Assembly (NCBI GenBank): GCA_007121485.1
Contig: SKKM01000258.1
Span: forward strand, 1-12,814
Source: Wenzhouxiangella sp.
Lineage (GTDB): Bacteria; Pseudomonadota; Gammaproteobacteria; Xanthomonadales; Wenzhouxiangellaceae
Direction: 5' to 3'
Length of the DNA stretch: 12,814 bases
Shown here: in pieces, positions 7,314 to 12,814 of the stretch
Layout of the letters: each line of letters opens with the position of its first letter
Numbering within the stretch: position 1 is the stretch's first letter
Translations under genes and position numbers: made by a program
Notes under the pieces: model-generated
Seen by the model: the letters and a program-made list of their open reading frames with translations, nothing else
What the model was told of the DNA's origin: nothing
Database searches by the model: none

Positions 7314-7389
7314 GGCCAGGTAGCTCAGTTGGTAGAGCAGCGGATTGAAAATCCGCGTGTCGGTGGTTCGATTCCGCCCCTGGCCACCA
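7314..7389 (+). tRNA. tRNA-Phe (anticodon GAA)
   Basis: The 76-base gene folds as a standard cloverleaf. The acceptor stem is GGCCAGG (7314-7320) with CCTGGCC (7379-7385), discriminator A7386 and an encoded CCA end (7387-7389). The anticodon stem is GCGGA (7340-7344) with TCCGC (7352-7356) around loop TTGAAAA; the anticodon GAA is at 7347-7349. The T arm is GGTGG (7362-7366), loop TTCGATT, CCGCC (7374-7378). All stems pair, with one T-G wobble. It decodes UUC and UUU. It stands alone, not in a tRNA cluster. Confidence 0.98.
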
Positions 7390-7420
7390 TTTCCCCCAGG
7401 CAAATATCGCTAATACACGT

Positions 7421-7471
7421 CATGGCAGGGCACTGCTGGCCATGCTGGGATGAATCGCCATTCACCCCAGC
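7421..7471 (+). promoter_or_regulatory. Two adjoining hairpins between tRNA-Phe and the GST gene
   Basis: The first hairpin pairs CATGGCAG (7421-7428) with CTGGCCATG (7436-7444), with one bulged base and a seven-base loop. The second pairs GCTGGGATGAAT (7444-7455) with ATTCACCCCAGC (7460-7471), 11 of 12 pairs, around the loop CGCC. They meet at base 7444. No T-run follows, so a standard terminator is not shown, but the pair may still end the tRNA transcript or define its 3' end. The second ends 19 bases before the GST start and so could also be a leader structure or, as DNA, an operator. Confidence 0.5.
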
Positions 7472-7490
7472 CAAGGCTACACTCCGTTCC

Positions 7491-8144
7491 ATGAGACTCT
7501 ACACCTACCCCGCTGCACCCAGCCCCCGCCGCATCCATCTGTTCCTGGCCGAGAAGGGCATTGAGATCGAACAGACCACGGTCGACCTGGCCGCCGGCGA
7601 GCATCTGAAGCCCGAATTCGCCGCGATCAACCCGGCGCTGACTGTCCCGGCGCTCGTGCTCGATGATGGCAGCTGCCTGGCCGAATCGGTCGCGATCTGC
7701 GACTACCTTGAAAGCCTTTATCCGGACCCGCCCCTGATCGGCCGCTCGGCGCTGGAGCGGGCCCGAGTCATCGAGCGCAATCACTGGATAGAGTGGACTG
7801 GCCTGATGGCGGTGATGGAGGGCTTTCGCAACCGTTCCCGGGCGATGAACGATCACGCCATTACCGGTCCGCGCGCGGTGGCGCAGATCCCGGAACTGGC
7901 CGAACGGGGCGTCCAGCGCTACCAGTGGTTCCTGCAGGATCTCGACGCCCTGCTCGCCAGCAGTGATTACCTGGCCGGCGAGTTCTTCAGCATGGCCGAC
8001 ATCACCGCCTTCGTGGTCATCGAGTTCGCAAGCTGGGGTATCAGGCAACCGCTTCCGGATGAACTGAGTCACATCCGGCGCTGGCAGCACAGCGTGGCCC
8101 GGCGCCCGGGATTCGCGGCCGCGAGCCTGCCGAACCGTTCCTGA
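7491..8144 (+). CDS. Glutathione S-transferase family protein
   Basis: This 217-residue cytoplasmic protein has the two-domain GST fold. The N-terminal thioredoxin-like domain (1-80) begins MRLYTYPAAPSPRR, where Ser11 is the likely residue contacting the glutathione thiol. It then has the cis-proline motif TVPAL (Pro53) and the glutathione-binding AESVAI (Glu65-Ser66). The C-terminal helical domain carries the N-capping box SMAD (167-170) inside GEFFSMADITAF. Such proteins conjugate or reduce electrophiles with glutathione; the exact substrate cannot be read from sequence. The ATG at 7491 was chosen because it starts the domain directly; the open frame continues upstream through the tRNA gene, which cannot be coding. 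The ribosome site is weak. A possible -10 TAATAC lies at 7411-7416. It is convergent with prpF. Confidence 0.93.
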   Translation: MRLYTYPAAPSPRRIHLFLAEKGIEIEQTTVDLAAGEHLKPEFAAINPALTVPALVLDDGSCLAESVAICDYLESLYPDPPLIGRSALERARVIERNHWIEWTGLMAVMEGFRNRSRAMNDHAITGPRAVAQIPELAERGVQRYQWFLQDLDALLASSDYLAGEFFSMADITAFVVIEFASWGIRQPLPDELSHIRRWQHSVARRPGFAAASLPNRS

Positions 8145-8160
8145 AACCGCCCCTCGCAAG

Positions 8161-8183
8161 CTGCCCGGATTCGCATCGGGCAG
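8161..8183. terminator. Hairpin between convergent GST gene and prpF
   Basis: CTGCCCG (8161-8167) pairs perfectly with CGGGCAG (8177-8183); with one bulged G, two more A-T pairs close a TCGC loop. It lies 16 bases after the GST stop and 19 bases after the prpF stop on the other strand, where a bidirectional terminator is expected. Neither strand has a following T-run, so the strength is uncertain. Confidence 0.5.
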
Positions 8184-8202
8184 ATAGACACGGCAGACCC
8201 GA

Positions 8203-9372
8203 TCAGGCTGCCGGCACCCGCACCCACCCCTCCATCAAAACCCGCGCGCTGCGGCTCATGCTGACCTTGTCGACCTGCCAGGCATCGCCTTGCCGAGAGA
8301 CGCCGGCGCCGACTTTCAGCGTGCCGGACGGGTGGCCGAAGACCAGGCTGTCGCCCTCTCCCCCGCCGGCGGCCAGGTTGACCAGCGTGCCGGGCAACGC
8401 GGCGGCGGCTGCTATCGCCACGGCTGCGGTGCCCATCATGGCGTGGTGCAGTTTGCCCATGGACATGGCGCGCACGTTCAGGTCGATGTCGGCGGCGCTG
8501 ACCGCCTTGCCGCTGGAGGCCTGGTAGTCGGCCGCCGGCGCCACCCAGGCCAGCTTGGGCGTGTGCTGGCGCTGCGCGGCCTCGTCAATGTGCTTGATCA
8601 ACCCCATCGCCACCGCGCCATGGGCACGCAGCAGTTCCAGGCGGGCTAGCAGTTCAGGGTGGTCATTGATGACCGGCTGCAGTTCGCGGCCGTCAAAGCC
8701 GATATCGGCGGCGTTGACGAAAATCGTGGGAATGCCGGCGTTGATGAAACTTGCTTTCAGCCGACCGAAGCCCGGGGCCTCGAATTCGTCCACGGGCTGT
8801 CCTGTCGGCAGCACCGCACCCTCGCCCGCCGGGTCGAGAAAATCGATCCGCACTTCCGCGGAAGGAAAGCTGACCCCGTCCAGCTCGAAGTCGCCGGTCT
8901 CCTGCACCTGCCCAGCGGTGATCGGCACGTGGGCGACGATGGTCTGGCCGATGTTGGCCTGCCAGATGCGCACCTGGCAGATGCCGTTATCGGGGATGCG
9001 GGACCGATCGACCAGGCCGTTGCTGATCGCGAAAGAACCCACGGCCGCGGTCAGGTTGCCGCAGTTGCCCGACCAGTCGATGAAGGCCTTGTCGATGGCA
9101 ACCTGGCCGAACAGGTAATCCACGTCGTGCCCGGCCCGGGTCGATTTCGACAGGATCACCGTCTTGGAAGTACTCGAAGTCGCCCCGCCCATGCCGTCGG
9201 TGTGCTTGGCATAGGGGTCGGGCGAGCCGATGACGCGCAGCAGCAGCGCATCGCGAGCCGCACCCGGTGCGCGCGCGGCCTCGGGCAAGTCGTCCAGGCG
9301 AAAAAATACGCCCTTGCTGGTGCCACCGCGCATGTAAGTGGCCGGGATGCGAAGCTGCGGCGGATGGTTCAT
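8203..9372 (-). CDS. prpF: 2-methylaconitate cis-trans isomerase PrpF
   Basis: This 389-residue protein belongs to the PrpF family (diaminopimelate-epimerase-like fold). In the methylcitrate cycle PrpF isomerises the 2-methyl-trans-aconitate made by AcnD, allowing propionate carbon to be used. Signatures are PATYMRGGTSKGVFF (10-24), IGSPDPYAKHTDGMGGATSSTSK (ending at Lys70, matching the conserved lysine), WSGNCGNLTAAVG (Cys104), QANIGQTIVAHVPI (138-151), NAGIPTIFVNA (211-221) and MGKLHHAMMGTAAVA (305-319). The ATG at 9372 gives the family N-terminus; GGGAG lies about ten bases upstream. The frame stays open for over 330 bases further but without family residues. Usually prpF sits with acnD, prpC and prpB; here it stands alone, so those genes must be elsewhere, or the protein acts on a related tricarboxylate. 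Confidence 0.93.
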   Translation of the reverse strand: MNHPPQLRIPATYMRGGTSKGVFFRLDDLPEAARAPGAARDALLLRVIGSPDPYAKHTDGMGGATSSTSKTVILSKSTRAGHDVDYLFGQVAIDKAFIDWSGNCGNLTAAVGSFAISNGLVDRSRIPDNGICQVRIWQANIGQTIVAHVPITAGQVQETGDFELDGVSFPSAEVRIDFLDPAGEGAVLPTGQPVDEFEAPGFGRLKASFINAGIPTIFVNAADIGFDGRELQPVINDHPELLARLELLRAHGAVAMGLIKHIDEAAQRQHTPKLAWVAPAADYQASSGKAVSAADIDLNVRAMSMGKLHHAMMGTAAVAIAAAAALPGTLVNLAAGGGEGDSLVFGHPSGTLKVGAGVSRQGDAWQVDKVSMSRSARVLMEGWVRVPAA

Positions 9373-9420
9373 GATTTGGAGACTCCCAGAAGGCTGCGTG
9401 ATCTCGGCGGAAGAACGCTC

Positions 9421-9426
9421 ATGATA
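9421..9426 (-). promoter_or_regulatory. Possible -10 box for prpF
   Basis: TATCAT on the minus strand (9426 to 9421) matches the -10 consensus at five of six bases and would give a leader of about 42 bases. No convincing -35 hexamer is seen at the correct spacing. The same hexamer occurs upstream of the lipoprotein gene and the phosphatase gene. Confidence 0.25.
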
Positions 9427-9569
9427 CTGGGCATCGCAAAGCCACGGCCGGCAACATCGACGAACTCGCCCAGGCTTCCGGCACTTCCATGAGTTCCGGT
9501 CTGGAATGACCGCCCTCAATGCCGCTATGCTTGGCGCCGGAGCAAGGGTCGCCCCAGCGGCCGGAAAGC

Positions 9570-9923
9570 ATGTCATCGAATAGGCCCAACAATCCCTACC
9601 CCTGGCCCTACGGCCTGTGGACGCTCTGCATCGCCCTGCTGGCCTGCAGCGGGCTGGCGCTGCTTTACGGATTGCTTGGCGAGCCCAGCCTGTGGGTTCC
9701 AGTGGCCACACTGCTCATCGGCATCGCGCTGATTATGCTGTGCGTTGCGGTGATCATCGTCAACCGCGACCACTATCCTGAACACGGGTTCTTCCTGTTG
9801 CCGTCCAGGGCCGGTCCGATCGAGACCCGATCAATAATCATTGCCGCGGTCTACATCGCGGCATTCGGCCTGATCGGGCTCTTAATCACCGCGGTCAGCC
9901 TGAGCATTCTTCTGGCAACCTAA
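9570..9923 (+). CDS. Small hypothetical membrane protein with three predicted helices
   Basis: I do not recognise this 117-residue protein. It has a short polar N-terminus (MSSNRPNNPYPWPYG), then three strongly hydrophobic segments at about 15-36, 42-64 and 88-113. Between helices 2 and 3 is a polar loop with NRDHYPEHGFFLLPSRAGP. The few charged residues (Arg66, Asp67, His68, Glu71, Arg80, Glu85) are nearly all in that loop. The composition supports a real inner-membrane protein. The start at 9570 has GGAAA a few bases upstream and gives a tidy N-terminus; an upstream in-frame ATG at 9519 would add 17 residues. It is divergent from prpF and 128 bp before the aldolase gene. A weak TATGCT at 9526-9531 might serve as a -10 box. 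No function can be assigned. Confidence 0.75.
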   Translation: MSSNRPNNPYPWPYGLWTLCIALLACSGLALLYGLLGEPSLWVPVATLLIGIALIMLCVAVIIVNRDHYPEHGFFLLPSRAGPIETRSIIIAAVYIAAFGLIGLLITAVSLSILLAT

Positions 9924-9958
9924 GCCGTTTCTTTTTCCAAGGAACCCCACTTCGCGCT

Positions 9959-10035
9959 ACTCGCGACATCGACTCGCGATTGACCCGGCGGCGCGATCAG
10001 GTATCTTGTGCGCCCTGTCTGCTCCGAACTCGCGA
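9959..10035 (+). repeat. Three copies of the 8-mer ACTCGCGA around the aldolase promoter
   Basis: Exact copies of ACTCGCGA lie at 9959-9966, 9972-9979 and 10028-10035. The first two are 13 bp apart start to start, just upstream of the -35 box; the third is in the leader, before the ribosome site. Each contains the palindromic core TCGCGA. The placement on both sides of a promoter is that of operator sites, but no regulator gene is next to it. Confidence 0.5.
9980..10007 (+). promoter_or_regulatory. Predicted promoter of the aldolase gene
   Basis: TTGACC (9980-9985, five of six to the -35 consensus) and TATCTT (10002-10007, four of six to the -10) are 16 bp apart. Start near 10014 would give a leader of about 38 bases. 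The -35 box directly follows the second copy of the ACTCGCGA repeat. Confidence 0.5.
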
Positions 10036-10051
10036 TCAAGGATCACCACTC

Positions 10052-10690
10052 ATGACAGCATCGGATTTCGTCGACCGCCTGGGCCAGCTCAAGGCCTCGG
10101 CCATTCTGCGCACCGACTCGCCCGAGGCCGCCATCGGCGCCATGGAGGCCGCCGTGCGCGGGGGGTTCCGGATCTGCGAGTTCACGCTGACGATTCCCGG
10201 CGTGTTCGACATCATCCGTGAATTCAGCGCTCGCCACCCCGAGGTCATCGTCGGCGCGGGAACGGTTCTGGAAGTCGAAGAGGCGCACCAGGCAGTCGAG
10301 GCCGGGGCGCGCTTCCTGGTCTCGCCGGTCACCGACGCGGCGGTGATCCGGGCGGCGACCGAGCTCGGTGTCGCCAGCATGCCGGGCACGCATACCGCCA
10401 CCGAGATGCTCACCGCCTACCGCGCCGGCGCTCCCTTGCAGAAACTCTTCCCCGCCCCGGGCGTGGGCCCTGACTACGTCAAGGCCTGCCTGGGTCCCAT
10501 GCCCTTTCTCAAGATCGTCCCGACCCATGGCGTTAGCCGGGAAAACGCGCGCGCCTGGCTGGAGGCCGGCGCCTATGCCATTGGCTTCGTGGCGCCGCTG
10601 TTCGATCCGGCCCTGGTGGCCGCGCATCGTTTCGACGAACTGGAGCAGCGCGCCAGGCAGCTGCTCGACGCCGTCGATGGCAAAAACTGA
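10052..10690 (+). CDS. eda: KDPG/KHG aldolase family protein
   Basis: This 212-residue class I aldolase has the fold and motifs of Eda, which splits 2-keto-3-deoxy-6-phosphogluconate into pyruvate and glyceraldehyde-3-phosphate in the Entner-Doudoroff pathway, or 4-hydroxy-2-oxoglutarate into pyruvate and glyoxylate. Visible are Glu43 in CEFTLTIPG (the catalytic Glu45 of E. coli), VGAGTVL with Thr71, the Schiff-base Lys131 in QKLFPAPG, and PTHGV with Thr158. In E. coli the TLRT motif carries Arg49, which binds substrate; here it reads TLTI, so the substrate may differ from KDPG. AAGGA lies nine bases before the ATG and decides the start. There is no edd or glucose-6-phosphate dehydrogenase gene next to it. 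Family membership is firm; the precise substrate is not. Confidence 0.85.
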   Translation: MTASDFVDRLGQLKASAILRTDSPEAAIGAMEAAVRGGFRICEFTLTIPGVFDIIREFSARHPEVIVGAGTVLEVEEAHQAVEAGARFLVSPVTDAAVIRAATELGVASMPGTHTATEMLTAYRAGAPLQKLFPAPGVGPDYVKACLGPMPFLKIVPTHGVSRENARAWLEAGAYAIGFVAPLFDPALVAAHRFDELEQRARQLLDAVDGKN

Positions 10691-10795
10691 ATGCGGGCTG
10701 CCGAAAAGCGCCCGGGAAAGAATCAACCCCATCAACTCACTGCGACACCCGGCCGGTATCATCAGCGGTCGAGTCTTACCGTCACGAAGCCACGC

Positions 10796-12499
10796 ATGAA
10801 ATCCCTGGATCACAAGTTCCTCGTCGCCTGCTCACTGGCCTGCGCACTGCTGTTCGGCAGCGCCGGCGCGCATGCGGAGACAGAACCGGCCCGCCTCCCG
10901 CACGAGCACACCCCGAGGCTGGTCATCGGCATCGCCGTGGACCAGATGCGGCCCGACTACCTGTACAGGTTCTGGAACCATTACGGCGATGGCGGTTTCA
11001 GGCGGCTACTGGACGACGGGTTCCTGTTCCGCAATGCCAAGTACCGCCACGGCCATACCGCGACCGGACCCGGCCATGCCTCGGTCTACACCGGCACCAC
11101 GCCGCGCATCCACGGCCTGATCGGCAACAGCTGGTTCGTGCCGGAGCTGGGCCGCAGCATCAACGTGGTCGAAGTGCCGGACAGCGACTACACCACCGTC
11201 GGCGGCGGAGCAGCGGCGGGTCAGCGGCGCTCGCCGGGCAACATGATGGTCACGACGGTGGGAGACGAGCTGTTCCTCTTCAGCGGCGAACGCTCGCGCA
11301 CGATGTCGATCTCCTTCAAGGACCGCACGGCCATTCTCTCCGGCGGCCACACCGGCAGCGCCTACTGGTTCGACCCCGCCACCGGCAACTTCATCACTTC
11401 CACCTTCTACCGCGATGAACTGCCCGCCTGGCTGCAGGCATTCAATGACCGGCAGCTGGCGCGCGAGTTTCTGCAGCGCACCTGGGAGCCGGCCCGCCCG
11501 ATCGAGACCTATGTGGAATCCCGCCCGGACCGAAATCCCTACGAGCGGCCCCTGCCCGGCATGTTCCGCGCCACTTTCCCCATGGATCTGGCCGAGATCA
11601 TGCGAACACCCAACCGCGATGCCGGCGTGCTCGGCGTCACGCCCTTCGGCGACGAGCTGCTGTTCGAGCTGGCTAAGACGGTGCTGGTGGAAGAGCAACT
11701 CGGGCGCGGCGAAGTCCCCGACATGCTGATGATCGGCCTGTCAGCCGCCGATATCATCGGCCACTACTTCGGCCCGGCCTCGAAGCAGGTCCAGGACTAC
11801 TACATCCGCCTCGATGAATACCTGGCCGATTTCCTCGAGTTTCTCGACGGGCACTTCGAGCGCGAAGAGTATCTGATCGTCATGACCGCCGACCATGGCG
11901 CGCATTACGTCCCGCAGTACCTGCACAATCACCGCATCCCCACCGGCCACAGCAACTTCCACACGCGGATCAACGAAGTGATGCGCGAACAGCTGGGGCA
12001 GCATCTGGAACGTCGCTTCGGCGCCGAACTGCTGCTGGCGATCAGCGCCATGAATGTTTTCCTCGACCATGAACGCATGGCCGATCTGAGGCTGGATCCC
12101 GCCGTGGTGCGAAACGAAACGGTGCGTTTCCTGCAGTCGCTGGATTTCGTCAGCGACGCCATCAGCGTCGATCTGTTCGAACAGACCGAGTTCACCGAGG
12201 GCGTGCGCGGGCTGATGATGCAGAACTACTTCCGTCCCCGCTCCGGCGATGTCATGGTCTGGATGACTCCGCACACCCGCGGCGACCTCGGCACCGGCTT
12301 TACCGGCCATGGAACGCCGTGGACCACCGACACCCACGTGCCCATCCTGTTCTACGGCTACGACATCCCCCACGGCCAGTCCAGCGCGCCGGTCGCCCCG
12401 TCGGACATCGCCTCGACCCTTGCGGTGTTCCTCAACTCGCCGTTCCCATCCGGCAATACCGGTAATCCGCTCAACGACCTGATCTACGCCCCGCGCTGA
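10796..12499 (+). CDS. PafA-type alkaline phosphatase (exported phosphomonoesterase)
   Basis: This 567-residue protein of the alkaline phosphatase superfamily resembles PafA phosphatases, two-zinc periplasmic enzymes that release phosphate from organic monoesters. A Sec signal peptide is clear (MKSLDHKFLVACSLACALLFGSAGAHA, cleavage near 27). Metal and catalytic residues are Asp49 in VDQMRPDY, nucleophile Thr90 in TATGPGH, Asp319 and His323 in ADIIGH, Asp366-His367 in TADHG and His505 in GHGTPW. Asn111 (IGNSW) and the Lys175-Arg177 pair (SFKDR) match the phosphate-monoester-specific residues of PafA. The ATG at 10796 was chosen because the signal peptide begins there; an ATG at 10691, abutting the eda stop, would add 35 residues unlike a signal. 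A TATCAT at 10757-10762 is a possible -10 box. Unlike PhoA it has a Thr, not Ser, nucleophile. Confidence 0.9.
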   Translation: MKSLDHKFLVACSLACALLFGSAGAHAETEPARLPHEHTPRLVIGIAVDQMRPDYLYRFWNHYGDGGFRRLLDDGFLFRNAKYRHGHTATGPGHASVYTGTTPRIHGLIGNSWFVPELGRSINVVEVPDSDYTTVGGGAAAGQRRSPGNMMVTTVGDELFLFSGERSRTMSISFKDRTAILSGGHTGSAYWFDPATGNFITSTFYRDELPAWLQAFNDRQLAREFLQRTWEPARPIETYVESRPDRNPYERPLPGMFRATFPMDLAEIMRTPNRDAGVLGVTPFGDELLFELAKTVLVEEQLGRGEVPDMLMIGLSAADIIGHYFGPASKQVQDYYIRLDEYLADFLEFLDGHFEREEYLIVMTADHGAHYVPQYLHNHRIPTGHSNFHTRINEVMREQLGQHLERRFGAELLLAISAMNVFLDHERMADLRLDPAVVRNETVRFLQSLDFVSDAISVDLFEQTEFTEGVRGLMMQNYFRPRSGDVMVWMTPHTRGDLGTGFTGHGTPWTTDTHVPILFYGYDIPHGQSSAPVAPSDIASTLAVFLNSPFPSGNTGNPLNDLIYAPR

Positions 12500-12595
12500 G
12501 CAGGGCGAAGCAGCGGAATCGCAAACGGCCGTCAGGCGGAGGGCGACTCACAGAGGAAGGTCATGTGCTTCTTCTCCAGCATCAAAAATTGAGTG

Positions 12596-12814
12596 CTACG
12601 CGATGAAATCATCTTCGCGCTGGTGACGTACCGCCAACACGGTCACCGTGGAACTGTCCTCAATCTCGAACAAGGCGACGTAACCCGAACGACCAAAGGA
12701 GATCAGTAACTCGCGAAATCTTGGGTCGGTATGAGCGGCCTTGCGGCAGGCGAAGGGAAATTGCTCCAGGATTCGGAATCCACGCTCGATGGTTTCCAAG
12801 GCGCTTTCCGCGGC
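12596..12814 (-). CDS. ParE/RelE-family toxin, truncated by the window edge
   Basis: The frame is open to the window edge, giving 72 residues of a protein that is usually about 95 to 100 long, so roughly the first 25 are missing. The visible part has the pattern of ParE toxins: AAESALETIERGFRILEQFP (helix then LxxFP), RELLISFGRSGYVALFEIE (the basic strand with Arg and Tyr) and the end TVTVLAVRHQREDDF. ParE toxins inhibit DNA gyrase; RelE relatives cleave mRNA on the ribosome. The subfamily cannot be fixed from this part, though the VRHQREDD ending favours ParE. The antitoxin gene would be expected just upstream on the minus strand, beyond 12814. The 96 bases between this gene and the phosphatase hold no clear gene. 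Confidence 0.8.
   Translation of the reverse strand, partial: AAESALETIERGFRILEQFPFACRKAAHTDPRFRELLISFGRSGYVALFEIEDSSTVTVLAVRHQREDDFIA

Noticed and set aside
7314..7389. tRNA-Phe 3' end as an integration site for a mobile element
   Set aside because: No integrase gene and no repeat of the tRNA 3' end are seen in the window.
7284..7490. Extension of the GST gene upstream through the tRNA
   Set aside because: The extension would translate the tRNA-Phe gene; the GST domain starts exactly at the ATG at 7491.
9476..9506. Repeated TTCCGG and a TTCCA / TGGAA pair in the prpF upstream gap
   Set aside because: The matches are five or six bases with unequal spacing, as expected by chance in GC-rich DNA.
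12532..12582. A 16-codon minus-strand frame after the toxin gene, starting MLEKKHMTFL
   Set aside because: It is too short to judge, has no good ribosome site and I cannot match it to a family; it might be a decayed gene end.

Overview
The window is GC-rich, densely coded chromosomal DNA that looks like a gammaproteobacterium. The divergent rsmD / ftsY pair, the mutY-yggX order, a CCA-encoding tRNA-Phe and a PrpF-type isomerase all point that way. At the left edge are genuine magnesium-chelatase genes (bchI and the start of bchD), so the organism probably makes bacteriochlorophyll, either as a purple bacterium or as an aerobic anoxygenic phototroph. Genus cannot be told from this window alone.

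Layout. Positions 1-1213 (minus strand) hold bchI followed by bchD, translationally coupled by a TGATG overlap. Positions 1214-1411 are a non-coding gap almost filled by a structured inverted repeat of about 148 bp (1260-1407). Each arm is made of 10-bp units, and two perfect small hairpins lie between the arms. Positions 1412-4248 (minus) hold rsmD, coaD and ggt, read in that order, with a good promoter for coaD-ggt inside the end of rsmD. A 20-bp divergent gap (4249-4268) separates rsmD from the plus-strand housekeeping run ftsY, mutY, yggX (4269-6682). A small lipoprotein gene on the minus strand overlaps the end of yggX tail to tail.

Positions 7248-7389 are a tRNA-Phe gene with a near-consensus sigma-70 promoter. 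It is followed by two adjoining hairpins and a glutathione S-transferase gene (7491-8144). The latter converges on a lone prpF (8203-9372, minus), with a hairpin between them. On the plus strand follow a small three-helix membrane protein, a KDPG-aldolase family gene with a repeated 8-mer around its promoter, and an exported PafA-type alkaline phosphatase (10796-12499). The right edge cuts a ParE/RelE-family toxin gene (minus).

Function. Most genes are single housekeeping units: SRP receptor, CoA synthesis, rRNA methylation, repair of 8-oxoG:A mispairs, iron trafficking and glutathione recycling. I see no phage, insertion sequence with transposase, CRISPR array or large novel operon. The least explained item is the structured repeat between ggt and bchI. 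Next come the divergent promoter shared by rsmD and ftsY and the 8-mer array in front of the aldolase gene.
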